Positions 11,401-23,627 of a stretch of 64,000 nucleotides of DNA are shown here, piece after piece; position 1 is the first letter of the stretch; every line of letters begins with the position of its first letter. The position numbers were made by a program, and so were the translations under genes. Under the pieces are notes generated by a model. The model was not told the DNA's origin, did not search any database, and saw only the letters and a list, made by a program, of their open reading frames with translations. This stretch comes from Heterobilharzia americana (lineage: Eukaryota > Platyhelminthes > Trematoda > Strigeidida > Schistosomatidae). The DNA is taken from contig OX104131.1 of the NCBI GenBank assembly GCA_944470555.2, positions 13,880,515 to 13,944,514 of the forward strand. Direction: 5' to 3'.

Positions 11401-13290
11401 ACAGCAGAATAATTCCTAATTTCCAACTGAGCCTGCTTCAACACGCCTCTTACATGCTATGAATAACGGTATCTAATGTATAGCTTAACGCTGTGCATAA
11501 TAGTCATTTTTTGTTGCCACAATGATCAAACCTGTAAACTGGTTTGTATTCATGTAATCTGTGTTGTATGAAATATACATATTATTATTATATTGTTGTG
11601 TAAGGTAACACGACAAGTGGGAATTCCTTGAACTTGGATATTCAAGTGGTTTGCATGGTCATGTTGGCACTTACTGATGTCTGAGATCCATGAAGTGAGT
11701 TCTTGTTGTCCAACGGTACCATAAATATGTGAATTGATGTTAGAATAGGTGTTTATCTGATGAAACATGGAACCAAACAAACGAGTACAGCGTCCCCGTC
11801 ACTCATAACGCCGTCGCCGAATATTGCATGACTTTGATACCACTTTATTGTGAAAAAAGAATGGTGAACGAAAACGATAGAAATTCGCAGGCAATCTGCA
11901 TGTACTATAAAATGGTATTTTCCTGTTCTTGTCCCGACTTATAGGCACCTTCAGTATTATGACAGTTTAATGTTATCTCCTCTGTATCATTCAAGACAGC
12001 TCAAATGTTGGGGATTTCTCTACCATTATCAACTTGATGATACATGTAAACCGGGTTCTCCCACTTCAGTTGCCTAGTCTGAGAATAGAATATTCGTTTA
12101 TTATTAATGTCCGACGATAACCGGTGTAAGAATGAATGGAATCCATAGTTCTGGAACCATTAAAGAACAGCGAATGACGAACCACACGCATATATTCATT
12201 CACGAGCTTAACATCATCAATAATGGGTAAAAATATGGCAGGTAACAACGCGAGCAACTAGCTTCAAGCTTTTATTTTTCCACAGACAATCGTTGTGATA
12301 CCTGAACGCAAACCCCGGATGTTTCGTCAATACTAAGACAATAATTCCAGTTGTTCACGACGTCCATCTGTGCATACTTATTCTGTTGCCATCCTACATT
12401 TTATTGACCTGCAGTGCAGGCATTCCAGCGATCAAAATTACTCGCCCCAATGCAAAATGCAATCTACATATAGATTTATTCACACCCATGGAAATGGTGT
12501 GTACATGTATATTCAGATATATATACTACAATATACCACCTTTTGCAATTAGGATATCCATGAATGCCGGTCGTCCGTCGGTTTCCTCCACTTTCAGGAG
12601 CTCTGGTCCTCTCAAAGAATTATTGATTGGTTTCTGGGTAGACTCAGCATAGTTTCCGCCAAGGCTGACAAACGTGTCCTCCGATTATTGCAGCCACAAT
12701 TTAAGCTCGACGACTAGCCGGGTTATTAATTCGAGCCACAGCATGACTGCTTTAGCGGGTGTTCCAGAGATCGGTGATTCCGTTAGAGTTCCTGTCGTTA
12801 CTGGAATTAACAGAGGCCGACAATAAACGAAGAATGGGGGATTTGTTCTCGTGTTTGAGGTTTTGGGTGCAGTATCCCTGTTTTTTCGTCTATTTTCCAA
12901 TTGATTTTAGACAAACTGGTTGCCACAGGAGTTCTTTATATGCCTGATTCAGTAGAGGAAACTGTTTTTCCACTTAGTATGTTTTCATTTCCCTTAGTCT
13001 CAGTATTAATTACTTCAACTTGCACATATTTACCCTTCTAATTGCTTCTAGATTGCTCATCAAGTGCAGCACCCCCCTTGCCCATCAAGGGAATCCATTT
13101 CGAAGTCACGTTTGTGGGAAAGCACCCTGTGAAAGCTAGGTTATTGAGAATAAGTGTCCCTTTTGTGTATCTGTTCACGTCATGACCATCATTATTACAG
13201 GCTTGGGGCCCAGTTATTTTAGGTCCGTTTTCTTTGTAACTGCATTCTAGGGCGGTCACGCTACAAAACATTATTCGTCTTACTGAAGAT
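8400..13290. other. Long stretch without a supportable gene
   Basis: Only weak signals were seen. A plus frame near 9023-9319 and coiled-coil-like sequence just before it could be the remnant of a retrotransposon first ORF. A short plus stretch at about 10224-10260 reads ADPDGLHLYH, like the GPDGLHP motif that precedes CR1-type RT domains. An (ATT)-rich spot at about 11580-11595 could be a non-LTR tail. Frames at 11060-11329 and 13038-13271 resemble nothing I know. Confidence 0.3.
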
Positions 13291-14310
13291 AGCTTGCTGA
13301 AAGGCCTCAGACGTTGACTGCTTTTTTGAGAAATTGAATTTAATCAGGATTCGACTATCGCTCATTATCTGGTTATCTTCCTACCTGCGATGGCGTTCAT
13401 TTAGATTTCGATGAAGTCTCTCTATTACTGAAGAGCAGAATATCCCAGTAGTTTTCCTCTAGGCCCAGTACCAAGGCTTCTTCTTTTTCCAACATACATA
13501 AACTACTAACCTCAACAGGCTTCTTACGAAATCATCTTCTTTGCCGACGTCGTGAAGGCCAAACTAAGTGGGGAAATCAGAAGTGAGGAAGGCAGTGTTT
13601 CTCTACAGGAAATCTTAACCCGACTTGAAAACTGGGCAGTCAAAAATGGGCTGGCATTTTATCCTGAGAAATGCAAGGTGATAAGCGTAAAACAAGATGC
13701 ATTTCATGCATATAACTTCAAGTGCATGGAACTTGAAGCGTCACCGACAGAGGAGGATTTAGTCGTCTTAGTCCATCAAGACTTAAAATCTTGTGCCAGC
13801 TGTGGCGGAAACGCGTTTAGTGGAGACTTAGTGTCGGTGTCAGACGAAATTTCGGGCATTTTGATCGTAGATGCTTCCACCAAGTTTTCAACAGCTTCAC
13901 ATAGCCTCATTTGGAGTTTGAGACTATTGTATTCTACTCTTTTTTCCAAGACAAACTAAGCTTGGAACCCCTCCGGAGGCGCTCGACGAAATCTGTTCGA
14001 GGACTTGGGTCTAAAACATATTAAGAACGACTGATTATGCCGGACCAGTATGCACTGGAACACAGGAGGCTAAAAGGAGACTTGATAATTGCTCGCAGAA
14101 TTCTGAGTACACCTAGACACCTACCCAGTCACTTATTAAATCTTAGCCGTAGCAGTAATCTTAGGGGGCACAAACAGAAACTGAGCCTGGAACATGGCAG
14201 GTTAGATATCAGACACAACTTCTATCCCTCAGGAGTTGGTACCCCTTGGAACGCTCCTCCTGCAGATGCGATCCAGGCAAATTCGTCTGAGTCGTTTAAA
14301 CACTGACTGG
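13290..14310 (+). pseudogene. CR1-like element, 3' end of the RT ORF, decayed
   Basis: Around 13460-13700 the plus strand reads a broken palm region (YINYLPQ-like, then FADVVKAKL where FADD is expected, then LENWAVKNGLAFYPEKCKV). It is followed by the usual CR1 C-terminal end at 14037-14306 (LEHRRLKGDLIIARRIL, RLDIRHNF, WNAPPADAIQANSSESFKH). Frames are disrupted and the 5' part is missing. It lies about 400 bp upstream of the IFT27 start codon. Confidence 0.65.
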
Positions 14311-14702
14311 ATACTTACTCGACATGTGACTGGGAACTAATTTAATTTTCACATTTTAACCGTCACTTTTTCCTCTTTCTTCACTTGTACACAGGTTGAC
14401 AACCAAAAGGAGTAGTGATCCACGAACTTTAGACGCGGAATCCAGTTAGGCGAAAGCTTATTCTATTCCGTCAACAACCATCTAAAAACATTTGAATCGG
14501 CAAGCAGAAAAGTTTAACGCAGCTTATGAAAAAATGTCTTTGATGAACGCTTAGAAACAGAAACAAGAACTTCACAGAGTAATATTTCGCGAGGTGGATA
14601 CAACCTACCTGGTCTGTTGTTTATAAAGAGAAAACTGGAAGTTGCCACCATTGAAAACTGAATGGTACTGTTGTCATAGTTTTAAAGCGTCCGCTTTTAA
14701 AA

Positions 14703-17700
14703 ATGCACAAAACTTTGAGAGCGAAATGTATATTGATGGGTTGGTACTGTTTTAGAGTGATAACAATGTATAGGAAGCCCAGCTTGCGGGAAAACATCTA
14801 TTGTTCAGTCATTCTGCAGTGAAGGTAGAGAATTTTCGCAGAATTATTGCATGGTAATTTATAGCTGTCAATAATGCCATCATTTTCAGTCAACGGCTGT
14901 AGAATTAACTGTCAGGACGGTAATAATACCGGAGGCAAACGACAATATTGTGCGGTAAACTGAGAAAAACTCAACTTATTCTACAGGAGCTTTTCTTATA
15001 CAGTACGCCAGGGAAGGAAGTTTTTAATGATTTTACAAAGCATTATGTAAGAGATTTTCTCAATCTATGCTGTAGCTTGACCTAGTTAATGTCATGGTTG
15101 TTGTTTTTGATGTAAATGATATACAAAGCTTTTCTGCTGCAAAGTTGATAGTATCAGAGTCCCGAAAAGAATCCAACCACATGTCCATACCAAGTAGGCA
15201 TTGTTTTATGTCGTACAAAGCCACTTCAGTTGCTCTTGTTGGCAATAAAATAGATCTTGGTTTAAGACGTGTCACAGATAAGGAGAAGGCTCAGAAGTTT
15301 GCGGACGAACAGAATATTCCATACTTCGAAACATCTGCTGTAAGTCTTGTGCTTTCTTTTGTTTTCATTGCCATTCATGATAATAATTTTGATTGTCACA
15401 AAACGTAGGGGTGACATGTTTGTTTGCCATGAATTTCAACTTTGTTCACAAAATGCTGGTGTCTAGAGAATCACAGATACAAGTGATCATGGCAGTATTC
15501 AGCTCTCTAGTGACTATCTTTCATATCTGAACCCCTTAACTCCCATGATTGTGTTTTCAAGGCCTACAACTGATTTTAAACTGCGATTCAGTTTTTGTTT
15601 ACCAAGCCTGTTTATTTTCGGAATTCTCTACAGTATCTGGGACGTTCAAGTGAAGAGATCAATCTTCATTGGTTGTGCTGATCACTTCAATAATCATATA
15701 TATGCCTTTTGCTCAGTCCCTTTTGTAATGGACAATTTCACTTTGGTTATTAATAAAGGAATCATCAGGAATTGAACTACCCTGCCAAATAGACAGAAGT
15801 CAAGAACTAATAATCAACAGAATTCTTTATATACTGTAAGTAGAATAAATAGAAATAAGTAATAATGAACATTCGTATAGTACGGTAATTGAAGTAGTCA
15901 TTCACCATACCTTTCCAGTAGATTTGAAACACCTTTCAACAGTAGGCTTGCTGAATGTAAATACTGCAGCCCTCAGGTTGCAATGTACTACGAATTGCGT
16001 AGATTTAGGTTGTGACTGAAGGTAAGTAAGTTCAACCCATGGGATGCATTCCAATAATTGGGCACAACTGTACGCTTATTCGCGTTAGCAGACACCTACT
16101 TTTTTTTAAACCCGGTGAAAAGGTCATTGAGATCATTTTTAATGTGCACAAAGAATGACCACATAATTTCTGTAGCATTTCACATCAACAACACAGGGGA
16201 TATACTTCATGATGCTTGATAATCCATTTGTTTTTAGAAGAAATGACAACGAATAGAAGACTGTGTTTTATAGCCTCCTCTTTGTTGCACTTTCTGACAT
16301 AGGAGTTTAAAGGTGGCCGTTATTTTCTATCTCTTTATGCAGTAGGATTGTGGGTGATGCTGAAATTCCTTGTTTCAGATTTTTACTTTGAAGTTAGAAG
16401 GCTATGACCCTGTATTACTCCTTTTCCAGTATATCTGTACCTTAGTCTGGCCTTCTTTTGAACGAGTCAACTGATGATGCTGATACCACTTCTTTTAGTA
16501 GTTGGCCCCAGTAGTTGATTACTCGACACATGAACCAGTACTCTACGGAGACTATATTAGTCATTTGGTTTCGTATTCCCCTGCTGTGTCCTCTGAATTG
16601 TGCGGAGAAAAAGAGGGGATAGATCAAGTCCAGAGTCATTTATTGAAATTCTGTATAGTATGACCAGATCTCCCCTCTGTCCACAATATGATAAAGAGAA
16701 GAGGTCCAACTCATAAAGTTGATCTTTCTAGGTCAAAACAGACGTCGCAGGGATCACACTAGTGGCTGTCCTCTGAACTTTTTCCGGAAGGTCTGAGTCA
16801 CCCTTCGGACAGTTTAGCAGCCGAGATCTAGCTAAGGATGTGTATAAAATGGTGAATATATCACCACTTGTTTTTGTAAGCGTTCTGATTAATGCCTACT
16901 GACCTAAATCTTCGAGCTGCAATCAATCGACTATGTCCTGTGATCTTCAAATCATAACTCACTGTGATCTCTAGGTCATTTTGGGTCAGCACTGACAGTA
17001 GAGAAGTCTCACCAGTATCGTGGATGTTGCCATCTGTGTGTCCCACGCGTATGCTTACACATTTACCTGCGCTGGTAGGCATAAGCCACTTCTCTGACCA
17101 GGCAAACAAGCTGTTTATGTGCATCTAGAGTTCACGTATATCCTCATCATCCTTAACTTTTCGCCAGAGTAGAGAACCGTAGGGGATTTCGTGATTTTCA
17201 ACAGTGCATTTATATAAGGGAGAGATAGCAAGGGACCCAGGACTGTGCCTTGTATCACTCCACTCTCACTGACTTTCAGGAAAGGAGTTGAGAATTGGTC
17301 CCTGATCTTTCTCTTCTGCCAACGAGAGACTCTCTGGTCGTGCAATCAGAGTGTCAGTGATTCGGAAACAACTCAGTCTTCTGAGCTACCTAGAATGAGG
17401 TACTTGACAAAAGTTTTATTAAATTCCATTCGAATAACATCTATAGATATCCTATCATCTTTAGACTCTACCCAACTTTCCCTGACTGCGAGAAGGTTCA
17501 CCAAGCAAGAAAAACTTCTGCGAAAGCCATGTTGCAAAAGACACAATAGTGGGTTGCTCCGTAGGTGGATCTCAGTGGCTTTCTAGATTACTCTTTCTCG
17601 GATTTCAGCTCCAGTGCTAGTCAAACTAGACGGTCTACAATTTGAAGGGTGATGTCTCAAAACTGCCTTGTCGATCGATGTGAAAATCGCCTCCTTTTGG

Positions 17701-20700
17701 TTATAGACGAGTATGCCTGCATTGAGAAAGTCTAAATATTACTAGGTGGGAGTTAAGATATGGAGGATATTACTAAAATCTACAAGGATGAGGTTTACAG
17801 GTTTTCAGTTATTCGTAGACATTAGTGAGCGTTTTATTTATACGAGATTTTTTATGTAGTAGGATTTTTCTTTGGAGCTATATTGTCTGTCAAATAAGGA
17901 TAGATTGCTTTCTAGGTGAGCCGTAATAGATTTTTCCTCGTCGCAATTGGGTTTTTTGGTAATATTCGGCCTGCAGTTGATTATTTATCTCCAAAACAAT
18001 AACTCAAGATTTGAATTTACTGACGCATTTTTCAGGTCACATATTAGTATGGTTTTCCCAAACCTTTGTATGCGTACTCCATAGACTGTAATCTAAGGGC
18101 TTCCTTAGTAGTATTCCATTCAGTTCCATTGATTTCGCTATATCCAGTTTATTACTAGTTATAAGTCAACAATTTTTGCTCAGTATTTTCTGAATTCAAC
18201 TTGTTCCCCTGAACACTTCTAGCATTTAAATTACTTAGCACAGACTTTGATATGAAGGCCTCAATAAAATACCATGTTGGAGTTGGAACCTTATCTCTGC
18301 GTTTTTACTCTGTGAACTTGACTTTTCCTACTAGTTGTGATCAGGATACATGGCACGTCGTTATCCCTTACAAGGAAAATCTTGTTTTACTGTTTTCTGA
18401 TGAATTGTGAAAGGTGAGTCAGGCAGTCATAAAGAAGATATTTCTGCTTAGACTGTATTTCTGTTTCGAGTAAGAAGCGTGATCACTCGGTCCTAGCATT
18501 TTATTTTGCCTGACAGAAGACTGTAAAGTTTGTGCTTTATTCAAAGTAAGAGTATTTTTGGTTTTTTGAGGATAGCTGAAATATCTACACTGCCTAAGTA
18601 TACAGCTGACATGAAGTGCATTATGAAGCAGCAACATCAGCTTCTTGTTTTGACTGCCTAGTCCTTCTTAATAGGCTATGAAGCTAGTCACTACTGTTAG
18701 TCTTTTGAGTTTTGAGTCTACTGTGGTGTGAACCCAGAGTTCGATTTTTGTAATTTAAGACCATTTCTCAGGATTGAGTTCATTTTTCTCCTAAATTTGA
18801 ACAATGTTTCAAGTGGAATTGTGTAGGATTTTGAAATCTGTGAAGTATTGGGCCATAATTTCATGTTGCTAACAATCCGATCTTAGCCTGTGAAGATGAA
18901 TTCTTTCAGGCTTTTTCGCTGGTATGATCAGCTTGGTAACATGATTAACATGTACATTGGGTAACTGATATAGCTTGATATCATAGCCGTGTATCCTAAT
19001 AACTAGTAGGGTGAGGGGGATTATTTTGGTTGTTTTGTGTTTTAGTGAGTGACATCACATACATTTGCTGCCACTTGAACAGCTATGTGACGAAGTTTTA
19101 CATAGTCACTGATCGTATAAACCGAGTTTAGGAGCAACAAATTCTCAAAAGTAGATAGGCCATGCTATGTTTTTACTAGTAATTCACCCACCACCAGATT
19201 TCGGAACGTAGGAAAACTTACAGGTCCTCAGCACCAGTAGTATTCCTTAATGTGGAGTCGATATTTGTTGTTACCGATCAAGAAACTTTATGGTTATTTC
19301 TCTCATGACGAAAATCACCTAGCACTTATCTTTTAGCGCCAAAGGTTTTATACTCGAATACCTGTGGTCTGAATCGATGAAGATACTGACAAGATTCAGG
19401 ATCTGTTGGATACTAAGTGAAAGGTTTATGAATGCTTGGGATGTGCTTATCACATCTGAGTTGTAAACTGTTACCTCAGGACTGGTGTCAGTTGATGCGT
19501 AGTCAGGCGCTGGAGAGTGAAAAAGTCAGAGACTATGCTGACGTAACGCAGATGTGCAGTCATATTTGGTCTGATAGGTTGGTGTCCGGTGAAATTTCGA
19601 AACGGACACAAATCTTAGAGTTGCTTCTATCAACTTATAGTAGTAACACTCATGAGATATCTTGATAGCTTTTAGGTTAAGAGCATTGTGAATGAGTCAA
19701 CTAGGCCCTGCTCCTTTGCTGGGAAACAAGGCAGCTAAAAGTAGAGTGTGTGAGAAGAATTCGGTAATTCAGCAGTTGTTACCTATGAAGCCTGGTCAAA
19801 GTTTGGGGGAATTAACACTTGCAAAGAGTAAAAACTGGTCGAAGACTCCCCGACAGAAGTGTTCTTGAACTGAGGTGACCAAATAATGTGTTACAGACCC
19901 AAAGATAGTGACTTCCACAGGATGCTATGCTTTCTAGAGTAAGAACAGGCTGAGACAGAGAGAGAGAGAGAGAGAATTGTGAATGGCCAGATTATAAAAT
20001 AACACCAGCCGATGAGTTCTCTAGATACTGACTTGAACCAGACAGGTATACTTGAAATAATGGTAACCGGTGATTCAGTTCAGAATTAATCGTACCGACA
20101 TAAATGTATCTATTCTGTTTCTCTACTTAAATAATTACTTCGTGTATCTTACTTCTCCTTATATTCTTTTATCTTCATCATATGACGCCTATTAATTTTA
20201 ATGAAATGAAATTCACTTTTCTTTTTTCTTATTCTTCTTCTCTCTTTTTGAATTCTACCATAAGATAAAGATGAGGAATTGTATCACAGCATAAACATTT
20301 CAGCAGAAATATTTATCTTGTTAGTATGAAATTAGAATGTGGTCAGCATATGCTTTTGGTAGCTCAACCGATAGATTACTGGCAAGTGGCATATAGAGCA
20401 CTAGCTTCAGTTCTATAATGGTTAACGTTTTCCATTGACGTCAATCATCATTCATGTGTAAAGTGCACTGAGTTTAACATTTATAACCTGAAATACAAGA
20501 GCACTTGTTCGGTTTACTATTTTTAAAAAAGGAAAGGTAAAGCGACACTATACTATGGCCTTCTTAACGAAATTAAAACTTGCTTTTCTAGTTCGCCTGC
20601 ACATTAAGTAAAGATGGTTTTTTAAAATATAACCTGTAGGTTGCTAGTTTGAATCTTGCTATGACTTATGTTTTTATTTCACCTTCAATCATCAACCGGT

Positions 20701-20911
20701 ACCTATTATATCCATCTTACATGGAATAATTATTTTCCTAGATAAAAGAGATTCTGAAGGCTTATTAGTATGTCTTTATGATACTATTATGCATTTTGTA
20801 TACTTTCAGAAAGAAGCAATTGGGATTGAAGCTCCATTTTTATATCTCATCAAAGAATACTATAAACTGTATACTGATTCAGTGCATCATTATAAAACTT
20901 TAATACTATAA
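14703..20911 (+). CDS. IFT27: Intraflagellar transport protein 27 (Rab-like small GTPase), complete, 7 exons
   Basis: Exons: 14703-14739, 14774-14853, 14890-14949, 14987-15046, 15076-15193, 15230-15339 and 20810-20911 (with TAA). The five short introns are 34, 36, 37, 29 and 36 bp; the last is 5,470 bp. Four of the short introns are GT-AG with ordinary donors; the third uses GTGCGG. The product is 188 aa, close to human IFT27 (about 186). Motifs: P-loop GSPACGKTS at residues 13-21; VELTVRTVIIPEA; ELFLYSTPGKE at 60-70 (the family has a DSAGKE-like switch II); VVVFDVNDIQSF; IALVGNKIDL around 119-128; ETSA at 152-155; then KEAIGIEAPFLYLIKEYY, which matches the KEM.N.EAPF..LAKQF end of IFT27. There is no C-terminal cysteine for prenylation, as in IFT27. 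It works with IFT25 in the IFT-B train of cilia; in flukes cilia occur in miracidia, flame cells and sensory endings. Odd point: the DxxG aspartate is Ser65. The identification is from recalled family sequences. Confidence 0.9.
15194..15229 (+). other. 36-bp intron of IFT27 that keeps the frame open
   Basis: It is GTAGGC...TTCAG, 36 bp, a multiple of three with no stop, so a naive frame reads straight through and inserts 12 spurious residues between HMSIP and ALVGNKIDL. Removing it gives the expected hydrophobic strand leading into the NKxD guanine-specificity motif. Confidence 0.8.
16442..18260 (-). mobile_element. CR1-like non-LTR retrotransposon relic in the last IFT27 intron
   Basis: On the minus strand the order is: an endonuclease start-like motif (NLNARSVQGNKLN, near 18240-18190), an RT palm segment (SGVIQGTVLGPLLSLPYINALL within 17345-17115), a post-palm segment (SLFAWSEKWLMPTSAGKCVSIRVG within 17124-16861) and a C-terminal tail (GQLLKEVVSASSVDSFKRRPD ending at 16442). 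The frames are separated by stops and shifts, so it is dead. It lies antisense to IFT27. Confidence 0.6.
18260..20809. other. Remainder of the last IFT27 intron
   Basis: No gene is seen. A (GA)n run lies at about 19958-19975. A plus frame at 19432-19665 resembles nothing I recognise; it may belong to the CR1-like relic or to older repeats. The sequence becomes strongly AT-rich towards the acceptor at 20808-20809. Confidence 0.4.
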
Positions 20912-21739
20912 TAGTTATAATGATAATAATAATGGTAATGGTGGTAATACTTTTTATTTTTGTTGTCTTATCTTTAAACTTGATAAAATGTATCGTATAT
21001 TTTTAATATTGGCGGAGATATTGATCATTGAAATTGTTTCTACTTGTTATTGGCATTAAGCTTGAAAATATTTACCGTCTAGCATAAACAATTCAATCCA
21101 TTCAACACCATTTCATTGGAAAGTCGAAAAATACTGAAGATGATTGTTTGAATAAGGTTAATTTTTATGAATTTTGAAAGGAATTTTAATCAAGATTCGT
21201 ATAGTTCAAGGAATTATTGCTTGTTAAGAAAAACATTATAAACTAAGTGTTAACTTAAAACTTGATTTTTGAAGAATTTGAAAATCATTTACCCAGTGGA
21301 TATCAACATTTTGCATACAAACTTGATTCAGCTTATTCCTCCAAGTTAAGATACATAATGAATTTGATACTATGGAAAGATCAATTAACGGGGAATGCAA
21401 TTAAAGTCGCATATCAGTAGTAGAGTTTTTTTCCTTATTGAGAAGGAAGAGACTTTTACTAACTTTTCGCTAACTTTTACCTGTTCATCTACGCAAAAAG
21501 ATTTAACAATATGAAATTGAAAGTAAGTGGTTTAAAAAGTAAATTACCAGGATATTGTATTTTTCAATCTGCTTAATATTTTCCTATAATATATTTAATC
21601 AGTAGTAAATTTTCTAGAAGAAATAGCATTTCTACAATTTCATACTGTCTAGTTCTACGTGGTGACCGAATTTTATCGATTATTTTTGCAATATGATTAT
21701 TAGACCGAGAGAATTACCATCACGGTGCTTTTTGATTAA

Positions 21740-21920
21740 TGTAAGCTGGTTAGAAGAAATCAACAAGAAACCCTAGATTTAGGCTTCGTGCTTGTCGGTA
21801 CTGGGGAGGAAGATGTATCTGAAACACTGAGGGAACCGAATTTTACCTCTGAGATTCGAACCCGCTGTAATGAAAAATATTACTAGTGAACTATTTAGGC
21901 CATGGTTCACCACCTATAGG
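21740..21920 (-). repeat. Decayed hammerhead-type SINE-like repeat, family B
   Basis: The minus strand keeps the AAGCACGAAGCCTAAATCTAGG part (second arm of stem II and the region after it) but has lost the CTGANGA core. A tRNA-like B-box-like GATTCGAACCC occurs near 21853. It is recognised by similarity to the better copies at 25.9 and 46.5 kb. Confidence 0.5.
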
Positions 21921-22339
21921 ACTGTATAAGATACATTGATTGATTACTAGGGAGTTAAAAATTTCATGCTGTCTAGTCAACATTTCTTTTAGGCTGAATT
22001 CTGCAAGCATTTTTTCTAGTGCCAACTAAATGAAGGTATATGACCAGGCAATCTTAACTGATACATACAGTCAAAAGTTACCTAGTTATTTAGATGACTG
22101 GTGAAAATATTTATTCCTCGAAAATAGTTATTGCCTAATCACAGTTTAATTAAACAAGTAATTTTTTAATTCTCATCATCAAACCAAAAGTCAATTAGTT
22201 AGTAACAGTGAAAGTATCCTGAAGAATCGCAAATTTGTTAATAACACTTTAGATCCTATTGCTTGTAATTTTCCATAGTTGATTGGACTGCATTGATCAA
22301 CCTTTACTGATATATAGGTTCATGAGGAGATAGCTCGAT

Positions 22340-22770
22340 ATTCCCTTTAGTTTCAGTTCAGTAGTAATGATGAGTATACGTGAAGGTATATCCAGTTGAC
22401 GAGTCCCAAACAGTACGAGACGCGTCTTCTTGATTCCTCTGCTAGACAACCAAGTAAATTATCATGATAAATATTCAGGCAATATCGAGGCATCCGCATA
22501 GCAGCCCATCTGCCAACACAGGTCGAACAATTCAAACCAGTATAACGACGAAGAATTACAAGTATATCAACAAATAATCATAAATAATACCCAATGTACA
22601 AGAGGTGGCTACCGTGTATCAATGACCATGTGGATAACGCTTTAGTGTTTGAAGCGATGGGTACGCGGTCTGAGTTTCAGTGAAAACAACATCACTTACT
22701 GGGGTGCAGGTACAGCCGACGAGTCCCAAATAGGACGAAACACACGTCACAACCAAGTATATTTATAATG
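22340..22770 (+). repeat. SM-alpha-like SINE, two tandem units each with a decayed hammerhead
   Basis: Two hammerhead-like modules about 320 bp apart sit at 22391-22431 and 22711-22757, matching the spacing of tandem SM-alpha satellite/SINE units in schistosomes. The second keeps stem II (GTCC/GGAC), GAAA and the GTC cleavage triplet but reads CCGACGA where CTGANGA is needed. The first reads TTGACGA with GAGA. The stretch between them carries the SM-alpha-like tail (CGAGGCATCCGCATAG). Confidence 0.75.
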
Positions 22771-23627
22771 ATGAATATAGTTGCAAATTAAAAAAATGTA
22801 TAAGTGTATTCTAAAATGAAATTTTCAGTGACAGAATGCTCACTAACATAACAGTAATGACTCTTAATATAGTGTCGTTATATAACAATGGAAAAAGTGG
22901 GAGAGGTCAGATAGAAGAGTGAGCTGCTTAGATGGAGTTCATCTCGAAACAATACAAATTTATTATACCAATTTGATTTTTTTCTATATAAGAATTCAAC
23001 TACGACTTGAGTGATCTAGTAGGGTTGTGGTGATAATTTTTCGATAAGCTCACCGAAAATCGAGATTCATTCAGTCAAAATGTTGATACAATGAACAAAT
23101 ATTTGATCATGACAAAAGAAGGGAAGTGGAATAATTGCGCTTTGTAATAAATGAAACTGCATCTAGGAGAAGGACGATGGCAAGTACTAGACCACATTTT
23201 AACTCAGATTTTTCTTGTCTATGTCACTACTTTTTACTTTTGTTGATTTAAATGTTTTACACCGTTGCACAATCTGGCAACTTGAGCAAATGGATTTCCG
23301 ATTAAAGTTCTACTTTACTTTTTCTATGTGTTTAATAAAAATTTTCACTAAGCATTGTTCTGAGGGATATGAAGTGCTTGCACACATCATTACAGTTAGG
23401 TCAATCCGCTGAAATTGCATTCTTTACTTAAACAAAAAATATCAGTATTACCAACTAAAATAATGAAAACTATATCAAAGTTTTCAGTGTTTTAAGTAAT
23501 CCTTTGTACAATGAATTAATAGTTTACAGTCTAATAGCTGATGAAATGGAGGTGATTGGTTCACTGGTGTAGATTTTAACACATATTTAGGTCTAACAAA
23601 AAAGAAAATTTCCACTACTGCAACTAT

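Noticed and set aside
15094..15408. Single-exon 104-residue GTPase fragment as a pseudogene
   Set aside because: The frame reads through a 36-bp intron and past a 5' splice site; with splicing it is part of a complete IFT27 gene.
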